A DNA stretch of 6,373 bases from Smithella sp. GTDB lineage: Bacteria; Desulfobacterota; Syntrophia; Syntrophales; Smithellaceae. Under the pieces are notes generated by a model that saw nothing but the letters and a program-made list of their open reading frames with translations, was not told the DNA's origin and did no database searches. Both the position numbers and the translations under genes were made by a program. The DNA lies in assembly GCA_012797505.1 (NCBI GenBank), contig JAAZOZ010000083.1:1-6373 (forward strand). Reading direction: 5' to 3'. Of this stretch, positions 1 through 6,179 are shown in pieces (position 1 is the first letter of the stretch; each line of letters starts with the position of its first letter).

Positions 1-414
1 CACCAGCAGAATTTCAGAAAAAGCGAGCGTGGCAATGGCGATATAGGGTGCGATGCGAAGACGCAGACAGGGAAAGCCGATGACAAAACTGAGCAGGGCC
101 GCGAAGCAACCGCCCAAAGGGATCCCGATCCACGGAGACAGATGAAGTTCCATGGTCATGATGGCGGAGAAATAGGCGCCGAGTCCGTAGAAGGCCTGAT
201 GACCAAAACTGAGGATGCCGGCGTAGCCCACCATTAAATTCCAGCTGACCGCGAGCGTTGCATAGATCAGGCAGATAATCATCACGCTCAGATAATATTC
301 GCTTTTAACAACAAGGGGCAATATCGCGAGGACGACGAAAAAAGCCCACATGAGGCAGGGATTGGCGGCCCTGAACGTTTTGAGCAGGCGGTCCTGATAA
401 GTTTCGTTTTTCAC
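1..414 (-). CDS. livM: Branched-chain amino acid-type ABC transporter permease LivM, N-terminal part (runs off the window)
   Basis: This is the second inner-membrane permease of the HAAT importer, expected to pair with LivH to form the substrate channel. Only the first 138 codons are inside the window, and the frame is open to base 1. I chose the GTG at 414-412: it overlaps the livH TGA (413-411) as GTGA, and a strong GGAGGT ribosome binding site lies 8 nt upstream at 428-423, inside the last livH codons. The translation begins VKNETYQDRLLKTF. A hydrophobic segment spans about residues 22-36 and another about 41-58. The LivM hallmark GYAGILSFGHQAF is at about 63-75, followed by hydrophobic stretches at about 95-115. 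The family motif written here as LRLRIAPYIAIATLAF is at about 117-132. The short charged N-terminus before the first membrane segment is usual for LivM. The overlap with livH implies translational coupling. The C-terminal half cannot be judged. Confidence 0.93.
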   Translation of the reverse strand, partial: MKNETYQDRLLKTFRAANPCLMWAFFVVLAILPLVVKSEYYLSVMIICLIYATLAVSWNLMVGYAGILSFGHQAFYGLGAYFSAIMTMELHLSPWIGIPLGGCFAALLSFVIGFPCLRLRIAPYIAIATLAFSEILLV

Positions 415-1289
415 CACTCCTTACCTCCAAAAAGTCCGGATGGCCGGATCATCAAAACAGCAATGAGGAGAGCAAAGCAAATCAGATCCTTCCATCCCGA
501 TCCCAGAAACAAAACGGATAAGCTCTCCGATATGCCGATGATGAATCCGCCCAGAATTGCGCCCGCAAAGCTGCCCAGGCCGCCTAAAATGACCACGATA
601 AACGCTTTGATCAGAGGGCCGCTTCCCATCCAGGGGTTGACGGAAAAGATAGGCGCCAGGGCCGTGCCGGCAAGGGCCGCAAGAGATGCGCTGATGCCGA
701 AGGTTGCCATATATACTCTACGATAGGAAATACCCATGAGGGTTGCGGCTTCAATATCCTGGGCCGTGGCGCGCAGCGCAAGGCCGAATCGGGTCCTTTT
801 CATCAACTGCCAGAAAGCAACCAGCACAATCACCGCCAGGCTCAGGATATAGATCCGGTGCCAGGCCAGGGTAATGTTTAAAAAGCTGGTGGTTCCTGAA
901 ATCATGTAGGGCACTTCCTGAAAATCACCGCCCCAGAATTTGAATGCAAAATTTTGAACAAAAATTCCGATGCCCAGTGTTACGACAATCGCTCCGACAT
1001 CCCAATCCGGTCGTCCCAGCATCGGTGAGATAAGCCCTTTCTCCAGCAGCGCCGCCAGAATGAAAATCACCAGCAAGACGATCGGAACCGCCATCCAGGG
1101 CGCCAAATGAAAATAAGAGACTCCAAAGAACAGGCCAAAGCCGCCCAGCATGTAAAGCTCACCATGGGCAAAATTGAGCATTTTCATCGTTCCCCAGATG
1201 AGCGTCAGGCCGCTTGCCACCAGCGCATACATGGAACCCAAAACAAGGCCGTTGACGATTTGTTCGAAAAGAATGGGAAAGCTGGTCAT
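411..1289 (-). CDS. livH: Branched-chain amino acid-type ABC transporter permease LivH
   Basis: This is an inner-membrane permease of the HAAT family, 292 residues, close to the usual length of about 290-308. The ATG at 1289 is preferred over an upstream in-frame start at 1373, because CAGGAG (1300-1295) lies 5 nt before it. The product MTSFPILFEQIVNGLVLGSMYAL also aligns with the standard LivH N-terminus, and the longer form would overlap livF by about 60 bp with a non-membrane, Cys-rich leader. Visible hallmarks are NFAHGELYMLG (39-49), about eight hydrophobic segments, and the cytoplasmic loop RFGLALRATAQDIEAATLMG (167-186), which resembles the EAA loop that docks the ATPases. The Gly-rich GGLGSFAGAILGG (236-248) and the terminal IRPSGLFGGKEW are also typical. 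The gene starts 22 bp after livF stops and overlaps livM by 3 bp. It probably transports amino acids or related small carboxylates; the permease alone does not fix the substrate. Confidence 0.95.
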   Translation of the reverse strand: MTSFPILFEQIVNGLVLGSMYALVASGLTLIWGTMKMLNFAHGELYMLGGFGLFFGVSYFHLAPWMAVPIVLLVIFILAALLEKGLISPMLGRPDWDVGAIVVTLGIGIFVQNFAFKFWGGDFQEVPYMISGTTSFLNITLAWHRIYILSLAVIVLVAFWQLMKRTRFGLALRATAQDIEAATLMGISYRRVYMATFGISASLAALAGTALAPIFSVNPWMGSGPLIKAFIVVILGGLGSFAGAILGGFIIGISESLSVLFLGSGWKDLICFALLIAVLMIRPSGLFGGKEW

Positions 1290-1311
1290 ATAAACTCCTG
1301 AACGTGCATTT

Positions 1312-2016
1312 TCACAGCCCCAGATAGGCCTGTTTGATATGAGGGTTTGACAAGAGCATTTCCGAACGGTCACTCATGACGATTCTGCCGCTTTCAATGA
1401 CATACCCTCGCTGAGAAATCTGAAGAGACACGTTCACATTCTGTTCAACCAGGAGGATCGTAACCCCGTTGCCGTTGATCTTTTGCACGGCCTCCATGAC
1501 GCTTTCCACCGTATTCGGCGCCAAACCCAGTGAGGGCTCGTCAAGGATCAACATTTTGGGCTCGGACATGAGCGCTCTGGCAATCGCCAGCATCTGGCGT
1601 TCGCCGCCGCTGAGCGTTCCACCTGGTTGTTTGCGGCGCTCCTTCAGCCGGGGGAAAAGATCATAGAACTGTTTCATCATGGATTGTCTTTTCTTCCACG
1701 CTCGTTTTGTATAGGCGCCGATGGCCAGGTTTTCTTCCACCGTCATCCCCGGGAAAATTTTTCTTCCTTCCGGGCACATGGAGAGTCCGAGGCTGACCCG
1801 CTCTTCCGCCTTGAACGCCAGCAAATCGGAATCATCAAAGAGAACGGATCCTTCCCGGATCGGCAGGAGGCCGCAGACGGCTTTCAGCAGAGTCGTTTTA
1901 CCGCCGCCGTTTGCGCCGACCAGGGTGCAAATCTCGCCCCGGCGAACCTGGAGGTTGATGTCCCACAAAGCATGCGCATCGCCATAATATACTTGAAGGT
2001 TGTTTATTTTAAGCAT
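1312..2016 (-). CDS. livF: Branched-chain amino acid-type ABC transporter ATP-binding protein LivF
   Basis: This is a cytoplasmic ATPase subunit of the importer, 234 residues, against about 233-237 for LivF. The ATG at 2016 is chosen because MLKINNLQVYYGDAHALWDI matches the family start; the upstream in-frame TTG at 2040 would only add residues that overlap the end of livG. The chosen start overlaps the livG stop by 8 bp and has only a weak GGGA-type ribosome site, so coupled translation is likely. Motifs in order are Walker A GANGGGKT (34-41), the LivF-typical CPEGRKIFPGMTVEENLAIG region (81-100), canonical signature LSGGERQ (135-141), and Walker B MLILDEP (155-161) with catalytic Glu160. 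The H-switch position carries Gln192 (LLVEQN) instead of His, which is characteristic of LivF proteins. The Walker A Gly38 replaces the commoner Ala (GANGAGKT) but fits GxxGxGKT. It should heterodimerise with LivG. Confidence 0.96.
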   Translation of the reverse strand: MLKINNLQVYYGDAHALWDINLQVRRGEICTLVGANGGGKTTLLKAVCGLLPIREGSVLFDDSDLLAFKAEERVSLGLSMCPEGRKIFPGMTVEENLAIGAYTKRAWKKRQSMMKQFYDLFPRLKERRKQPGGTLSGGERQMLAIARALMSEPKMLILDEPSLGLAPNTVESVMEAVQKINGNGVTILLVEQNVNVSLQISQRGYVIESGRIVMSDRSEMLLSNPHIKQAYLGL

Positions 2017-2746
2017 TTGATTTTCCCAGATACGCCTCAATCACCTGTGCATTGTTGGCAACCTCTTGGGGGTTCCCTTCGCAGATCTTCCGGCCATAAT
2101 CCAAAACCACTACCCGGTCGGAAAGCGTCATGATCACTTTCATCAAATGTTCGATCAGCAGAATGGTCAGCCCACGGTCGCGAAGTTTGCCGATAAAAGT
2201 GATCATTTCAACGGTTTCGGATGGATTAAGACCCGCCATGACTTCATCGAAAAGCACCAGTCTGGGCGACGTGGACAAGGCTTTGGAAACTTCCAGTTTT
2301 TTTCGTTCCACAAGATTGAGGGTGTCGGCCTTCGAGGAAATTTTATCTTCCAATCCGGCAAACCGCAGGATTTCCCCGATCTTGTTCAAGGAGTCTTTGC
2401 TCTTTCCCAGGCCTGCGCCAAAGCAGGTTCCGACCATCATATTTTCCAGAAGCGTCAGGTTTTTAAAGGGCTTCGGCACCTGAAATGTTCTGGCAATGCC
2501 GAGCTTGCAGACGTTGTGAGCTTTCAGGTGCGTAACGTTTTGCCCCTGGAAGCATATTTCCCCCTGTTCCGGAAGGAAAGACCCCGCGATGACATTGAAT
2601 AAGGTGGTCTTACCGGCCCCGTTGGGGCCGATTAGACCGACGATTTCGCCTTGATGGACATGCATGTCCACCTTATCCAAGGCCACCAAACCGCCAAATG
2701 TTTTCGTAACACCCGTTATCTTTAACAAGGGTTGTGTCGTCATCAT
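2009..2746 (-). CDS. livG: Branched-chain amino acid-type ABC transporter ATP-binding protein LivG
   Basis: This is the second cytoplasmic ATPase, 245 residues, near the usual LivG length of about 250. It carries Walker A GPNGAGKT (40-47), a Q-loop at Gln89 in ARTFQVPKPF, Walker B LVLFDE (163-168) with Glu168, the D-loop stretch AGLNP (171-175), and the H-switch His200 in LLIEHLMKVI. The LivG-typical end VIEAYLG (235-241) is intact. The ABC signature reads LNLVERKKLEVSKAL from 143, so the usual LSGGQ Gly-Gly pair is missing; LivG proteins are often loose here, but this is more divergent than the YGQQ form of the enteric protein. Two consecutive ATGs (2746 and 2743) are possible starts, with a modest GGAAAG upstream. 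The gene begins 24 bp after the binding-protein gene ends and its 3' end overlaps livF by 8 bp. Confidence 0.95.
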   Translation of the reverse strand: MMTTQPLLKITGVTKTFGGLVALDKVDMHVHQGEIVGLIGPNGAGKTTLFNVIAGSFLPEQGEICFQGQNVTHLKAHNVCKLGIARTFQVPKPFKNLTLLENMMVGTCFGAGLGKSKDSLNKIGEILRFAGLEDKISSKADTLNLVERKKLEVSKALSTSPRLVLFDEVMAGLNPSETVEMITFIGKLRDRGLTILLIEHLMKVIMTLSDRVVVLDYGRKICEGNPQEVANNAQVIEAYLGKSNA

Positions 2747-2770
2747 ACGCTTTCCGATTGCGTTGGAATA

Positions 2771-4039
2771 TCATCGAATCCAAGGCTGAGGTTGATATTC
2801 TGTGTCTGCCATTTTTGTCGGCCAGACGATAATATTCTTCCCGTTCAAGATCTGCGCTGTCGGGATAGGAATATAATCCAAACCATCCTTTAACTCATGC
2901 CTGTCCAGGTTGTATTGATAACGTCCCAAAACGGCGCGGTAATCCGTTTTTGCGATGGCATCGACGACTTTTTTGGGATCCAGAGAGCTTGCTTGCTGAA
3001 AAGCCACAAAGACACCCAGCATGCCGTCGTACCCGGCGCCGTTTTGATTGTTGATGTCTTTGCCGTATCTTTTCTTGAATCTTTCCTGGAATTTCGCCTG
3101 GTACTCAATCTTGGCCGGATTCAACAAAAGCGGCGTCCAGATCAGGTAATCCGCCGCTGTTTTGGCATTCTTGATCAGCTCCGGATAGAGGGGATAATAA
3201 ATGGCCATGTGCGAACTGGTCATTCCGGTCTCCTGGTACTGTTTGAGGAAAGAGGTGCCCGAGTTCAACGCCGTGAAGCAGGAAACCACGACATCGGGAT
3301 GGAGAGACTTGATCTTGGTCAGCTGCGGGTAGAAGTCATTGTGGCCGATCGGGACAACTTCGTACGCCACTTTTTTCCAGCCGACCTTCTGCATCAGTTC
3401 AAAAGCCGAATCCGCGTTGGATCTGCCGAAGTCGGTTTCTTCAATTACAAAAGCGATCGTCTTGTTTTTGGGTTTGTAAAGGCCTTTCTGCTCTAAATAG
3501 ATGTAGGTGTCATGAATGGTTTTTCCGTATGCGCTGCTGGCAAAATCACCCTTCCAGAAGTTCCAGTATTTTTTGGGATTGCTTTTGATCTTGTCGGAAA
3601 TCTCGTTGCTGGTCGGCATCCAGCTCTGAATCGGAATATTGTATTTTGGCGCCAACTCCATGACGGCCATGGTCACAGAGCTGTGAAACGCCTCGCCCAC
3701 CAGGAAATGAACTTTGTCTTTGGTGATGAGTTTTTCCGCTACCGTAACGCCGATGGCCGGTTTGGACTGGCTGTCTCCGTAAATGATCTCCATTTTCATT
3801 TTCTTTTTGTAGTCTTTGATATAAATACCGCCGGCGCTGTTTGCTTCTTCCACCAGAAGATCAGCTCCTTCTTTAATGGCGGCCCCGGCCCAGGCGGCGG
3901 GACCGCTTAACGGCGCGATGATGCCTACTTTGATAACCTCCGGAGCTTCAGCTGCCGCGGGTTGAGTCGGCAAACAGAAAACAGAAACTCCCATAAACAA
4001 AACGACCGCTAAAATCATGATCCCTAAACGTTGCTTCAT
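2771..4039 (-). CDS. livK: Periplasmic substrate-binding protein of a HAAT-type ABC importer (Peripla_BP_6 / Leu-Ile-Val-binding fold)
   Basis: This protein captures the substrate in the periplasm and delivers it to LivHM. It is 422 residues, longer than enteric LivK/LivJ (about 370) but normal for environmental family members. A Sec signal peptide is clear: MKQR, a hydrophobic core at about 6-22, then PTQPAAAEA with probable cleavage near residues 30-32. Cys22 sits in VSVFC, a poor lipobox, so a soluble periplasmic protein is more likely than a lipoprotein. The mature start EVIKVGIIAPLSGPAAWAG is the family signature. GEAFHSSVTMAVMELAPKYNIP (115-136) matches the first ligand-contacting region, and GAGYDGMLGVFVAF (about 334-347) is a conserved late motif. 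The start is well supported by AAGGAGG (4051-4045) 5 nt before the ATG. It is the first gene of the transporter operon, downstream of a sigma-54-type promoter. The symbol reflects family and position; the actual ligand is not shown and could be an amino acid or another small carboxylate or aromatic compound. Confidence 0.93.
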   Translation of the reverse strand: MKQRLGIMILAVVLFMGVSVFCLPTQPAAAEAPEVIKVGIIAPLSGPAAWAGAAIKEGADLLVEEANSAGGIYIKDYKKKMKMEIIYGDSQSKPAIGVTVAEKLITKDKVHFLVGEAFHSSVTMAVMELAPKYNIPIQSWMPTSNEISDKIKSNPKKYWNFWKGDFASSAYGKTIHDTYIYLEQKGLYKPKNKTIAFVIEETDFGRSNADSAFELMQKVGWKKVAYEVVPIGHNDFYPQLTKIKSLHPDVVVSCFTALNSGTSFLKQYQETGMTSSHMAIYYPLYPELIKNAKTAADYLIWTPLLLNPAKIEYQAKFQERFKKRYGKDINNQNGAGYDGMLGVFVAFQQASSLDPKKVVDAIAKTDYRAVLGRYQYNLDRHELKDGLDYIPIPTAQILNGKNIIVWPTKMADTEYQPQPWIR

Positions 4040-4044
4040 CTTTG

Positions 4045-4051
4045 CCTCCTT
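4045..4051 (-). promoter_or_regulatory. Strong Shine-Dalgarno sequence of the binding-protein gene
   Basis: AAGGAGG on the minus strand lies 5 nt before the ATG at 4039. It is the strongest ribosome site in the window, next to that of livM, and fits the high expression usually needed for the periplasmic component relative to the membrane parts. Confidence 0.85.
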
Positions 4052-4084
4052 CTTTGTTTGAGCTTTTACGTTCGTTCTCTTTGC

Positions 4085-4125
4085 GGTAAGGTGACGAGCT
4101 GTTTTTACTTGGCGATCAACTTACC
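4085..4125 (-). promoter_or_regulatory. Possible stem-loop in the 5' leader of the transporter mRNA
   Basis: Downstream of the predicted transcription start, GGTAAGTTGA (4125-4116) can pair with TCACCTTACC (4094-4085). That is 9 of 10 positions with one internal mismatch, around a 21-nt loop. No U-tract follows, so it is not a standard terminator. It could stabilise the message, bind a protein, or mean nothing. It lies about 45 nt before the start codon and does not cover the ribosome site. Confidence 0.35.
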
Positions 4126-4163
4126 AATCAAAACTTTATGTTTTTTGGCGCACTCAGTGGTGA

Positions 4164-4178
4164 GCAAACGGCATACCA
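4164..4178 (-). promoter_or_regulatory. Predicted sigma-54 (RpoN) -24/-12 promoter of the transporter operon
   Basis: The minus strand reads TGGTATGCCGTTTGC. Compared with the consensus TGGCACG-N4-TTGC, it keeps the essential GG and GC dinucleotides at the exact spacing, the full TTGC of the -12 box, and 5 of 7 positions of the -24 box. Transcription would start near 4152, giving a leader of about 113 nt before the ATG at 4039. The gene immediately upstream encodes a sigma-54 activator, which strongly supports this call. It is an inference from sequence; no transcript start is known. Confidence 0.8.
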
Positions 4179-4198
4179 TTTATTGGCAGCCGTAAAAT

Positions 4199-4229
4199 AA
4201 TTCCTATTTATAAGAATTTATTAGGAAAT
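4199..4229. repeat. Inverted repeat just upstream of the sigma-54 promoter
   Basis: On the plus strand, TTCCTA (4201-4206) and TAGGAA (4222-4227) are perfect inverted arms, and the flanks AA and ATT extend the match with a one-base slip. Arm centres are 21 bp apart, about two helical turns. The site ends about 20 bp upstream of the -24 element. That is close for a classical enhancer; it could be a repressor or accessory protein site. The region is A+T-rich, so chance pairing is possible. Confidence 0.35.
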
Positions 4230-4270
4230 TTAAGAAAGATGGATCAGGGAAAATTCTACCGTGCCTTGAG

Positions 4271-4285
4271 AATATGCAAGATATT
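4271..4285. repeat. Short inverted repeat AATAT-N5-ATATT with a TGCAA core
   Basis: Perfect 5-bp arms flank GCAAG. The site includes ATGCAA (4274-4279), the same hexamer found twice in the larger dyad at 4339-4357. It sits about 95 bp upstream of the -24 box, within the usual range for an activator binding site. The arms are short and A+T-only, so support is weak alone and rests on the repeated core. Confidence 0.3.
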
Positions 4286-4294
4286 TCGATAAAA

Positions 4295-4313
4295 AATTAT
4301 ATCTATATAAATT
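4295..4313. repeat. A+T-only imperfect palindrome AATTATATCTATATAAATT
   Basis: The arms AATTATAT and ATATAAATT match with a one-base slip around a central C-T. It consists almost entirely of A and T and could simply reflect base composition, but it may contribute flexibility or bending between the distal dyad and the promoter. Confidence 0.25.
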
Positions 4314-4338
4314 ATCAATAATTACGCATGATTAAAAT

Positions 4339-4357
4339 GCATGCAATTATGCAATGC
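4339..4357. promoter_or_regulatory. Candidate upstream activator (enhancer) site: near-perfect dyad with tandem ATGCAA
   Basis: The plus strand reads GCATGCAATTATGCAATGC. Arms GCATGCA and TGC-A-ATGC pair as 7 bp with one bulged base around a 4-nt centre. The hexamer ATGCAA occurs twice, 8 bp apart (4341-4346 and 4349-4354). The dyad lies about 160 bp upstream of the -24 element, a typical distance for a sigma-54 enhancer, and directly after the gene of the likely binding protein. As RNA on the minus strand it would form a weak hairpin followed by AUUUUAAU, so a poor terminator for the regulator gene is the alternative. Confidence 0.45.
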
Positions 4358-4418
4358 TATTTCTTTTTTGCAATACCAAGAATATAGCCTGTAATATCTC
4401 AAAATTATTGGCAAAATT

Positions 4419-6179
4419 TTATTTTATCGAGTATTTTAGCATTTTTCGCCAGAGCGTTGTCGGATGTAACCGAAGCGCTTTAGCGGATTCTGCAATAGTT
4501 TTATGTCGCCGGATCGCTTCCTTGATCAATTGAGCTTCCCATCCGGCCAGCGCGTTTTTCAACGGCAAGGTTCCATCTTCTGCTTCCCTGGGGTTCATAA
4601 AGGGCTCCCTTAAATCATCCGGAACTGGAATATCCATCAGGCAAATGTACTCGTCTTCCGACATGGTAAACATGCGCTCGACCAGATTGATGAGTTCCCT
4701 GACGTTGCCCGGATAATTGAACTTTCTTAAACTTTCTAAGACAGATGGATCGAGGCGTTTGTTTGTTTTGTGCTTCTGATTGATTTTCGACACGATCCTG
4801 GTGACCAGCGCCGGAATATCGTCCCGCCTCTCCCTCAATGGGGGGATGTGAATCGGCAACACGTTAACCCGGTAGTATAGGTCTTCCCGGAAAAGACCTT
4901 TGGAAACAAGTTCGTCCAGGTTTTTGTTGGTGGCGGCGATGATGCGAATATCCACTGCCACGGGTTTCGTACCCCCGACGTGGGTGAAGATCTTGTTCTC
5001 CAATACATTAAGGAGTTTCACCTGTAAGTTTGCACTGAGCTCGCCTATTTCGTCCAGAAAAACAGTGCCTTTGTTGCCTATTTCGACCAGGCCGGCCTTT
5101 CCGCCGGGTAAGGCGCCCGTGAATGCGCCTTTCTCATAGCCGAAAAGTTCGCTCTCAATGAGGGATTCAGGAATTGCGCCGCAATTGATGGTTACAAAGG
5201 GATTCTCCCTGCGGGCGCTCATGTCATGGATAAAGCGAGCCAGCATGCTCTTGCCGACGCCGGATTCGCCGGTGATCATCACCGAAGCATCAACTTTTGC
5301 AACCTTGATCGCCTTTCTTACGACCTGTACCATGGACGTACTTTTGACGACCATTTCCCCGAGAAAATGTTCCAGCTCTTCCTGTTCCAGAATGGATTGA
5401 TGATAGCGCGAACTCAGGCGGCGCGTTTCCTCCAACTGTGTGCGCAGCTGATTCAATTCCGTAATATCGCGCACATTGGTCACTACCATGGAAATTTCAC
5501 CGTCTGCGTCGAAAATAGGCGCGCCGGTAACAATGACCTCTTTCCCGCCTTTAATGTGCTGCATGATGGTGACGGAGCGCTTGCTTTTTAGAACTTCAAG
5601 CGTAACCGAGTGATCGTACAGCTTTTCTTTTACAAGATCTTTCATGTTGCGGCCGATGAGATTATTCCGGGAAATGCCCGTAATTCTCTCATAGGCGCTG
5701 TTGACTAAAAGAGTTTTCGCTTTTCCGTCCGTGATATACAGCCCGTCGTAAGAGGATTCGATAATGGCCTCCAGGCGCCTGTGGAGTTCCTGATAACTTT
5801 TGAGCTCCGTGATGATATTTTCATATTCGGAGATATCCTGGAAAATAGACACCACGCCTTCGATTTGGCCGTTGATGACAATGGGGGTTCGATTCACAAT
5901 GATGGCGCTCTGCCGCAGATTAATCCTCTTGCCGATCTGAGGCTGTCCCGTCTCAAGGATATTCTTTACATCCCGCCAACCCGTTTTGCTGAGGTCGGAA
6001 AACAAGCCTCCGGTGGAAAGAGAGACGGCGCCCTCTTTGAAAATTCGCCGCGCCGCTTCGTTGCACCCGACAATGACGCCGTGGCGATCGATGATGATAA
6101 TGCCGTTGTGCGCGGCATCCAGAACGTAAGACCATGCGGCGAAGGATTCTTTGAGGATTTGAATAGGATTTTGCATCAT
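4419..6179 (-). CDS. Sigma-54-dependent transcriptional activator with two PAS sensor domains, AAA+ domain and Fis-type HTH
   Basis: This is a 586-residue cytoplasmic enhancer-binding protein that would use ATP hydrolysis to remodel RpoN-RNA polymerase. The first PAS domain spans about 15-118 (AAHNGIIIIDRHGVIVGCNEAA) and the second about 133-240 (SSYDGLYITDGKAKTLLVNSAY, ending VTNVRDITELN), then a helical linker at about 240-272. The AAA+ core runs about 275-505. It has Walker A GESGVGKS (304-311), the sigma-54 loop GAFTGA (351-356) intact, Walker B GTVFLDEIGE (371-380), sensor I AATNKN (415-420), Arg431/Arg437 in the FREDLYYRVNV finger region, and sensor II YPGNVREL (489-496). The Fis-like HTH is at about 558-582 (TIAESAKALRLHPTTLWRKM). 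There is no receiver domain, so this is a one-component sensor rather than a two-component regulator. The start has AGGGG 5 nt before the first of two ATGs (6179, 6176). All catalytic motifs are intact. Its likely target is the adjacent transporter; the PAS ligand or cofactor is unknown. Confidence 0.95.
   Translation of the reverse strand: MMQNPIQILKESFAAWSYVLDAAHNGIIIIDRHGVIVGCNEAARRIFKEGAVSLSTGGLFSDLSKTGWRDVKNILETGQPQIGKRINLRQSAIIVNRTPIVINGQIEGVVSIFQDISEYENIITELKSYQELHRRLEAIIESSYDGLYITDGKAKTLLVNSAYERITGISRNNLIGRNMKDLVKEKLYDHSVTLEVLKSKRSVTIMQHIKGGKEVIVTGAPIFDADGEISMVVTNVRDITELNQLRTQLEETRRLSSRYHQSILEQEELEHFLGEMVVKSTSMVQVVRKAIKVAKVDASVMITGESGVGKSMLARFIHDMSARRENPFVTINCGAIPESLIESELFGYEKGAFTGALPGGKAGLVEIGNKGTVFLDEIGELSANLQVKLLNVLENKIFTHVGGTKPVAVDIRIIAATNKNLDELVSKGLFREDLYYRVNVLPIHIPPLRERRDDIPALVTRIVSKINQKHKTNKRLDPSVLESLRKFNYPGNVRELINLVERMFTMSEDEYICLMDIPVPDDLREPFMNPREAEDGTLPLKNALAGWEAQLIKEAIRRHKTIAESAKALRLHPTTLWRKMLKYSIK

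Larger units (their letters stand above)
4040..4418 (-). other. AT-rich regulatory spacer between the activator gene and the transporter operon
   Basis: This 379-bp stretch lies between the stop codon of the regulator and the start of the binding-protein gene. I see no credible gene in it on either strand. It is far richer in A+T than the flanking genes, especially from about 4190 to 4418. It contains a sigma-54-type promoter (4164-4178), inverted repeats at 4199-4229, 4271-4285, 4295-4313 and 4339-4357, repeated TGCAA motifs, and a possible leader stem-loop (4085-4125). A lone TATAAT on the minus strand (4301-4296) lacks a matching -35 box. No strong GC-rich hairpin plus U-tract follows the regulator, so some read-through from the regulator into the transporter is possible. 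Confidence 0.75.

Noticed and set aside
1290..1373. N-terminal extension of LivH beginning MTVRKCSCQTL
   Set aside because: The extension overlaps the end of livF and is out of character for a LivH N-terminus. CAGGAG directly precedes the internal ATG at 1289.
1627..2133. Plus-strand open frame of 168 codons opposite livF and the end of livG
   Set aside because: It spans the antisense of two clear ATPase genes and has no recognisable domain.
2897..3496. Plus-strand open frame of 199 codons opposite the binding-protein gene
   Set aside because: The minus-strand frame encodes a full binding protein with signal peptide and family motifs. The plus frame is a shadow of it with no recognisable domain.
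4126..4138. Perfect match to the IHF consensus (AATCAAAACTTTA on the plus strand)
   Set aside because: It lies downstream of the predicted sigma-54 transcription start, not between enhancer and promoter where IHF would assist looping. The consensus is loose enough to match by chance in A+T-rich DNA.
4296..4301. Perfect TATAAT on the minus strand as a sigma-70 -10 box
   Set aside because: The hexamer at 17-bp spacing is TAATTA, a poor -35, and there is no TGn extension. In such A+T-rich DNA a lone TATAAT is expected.
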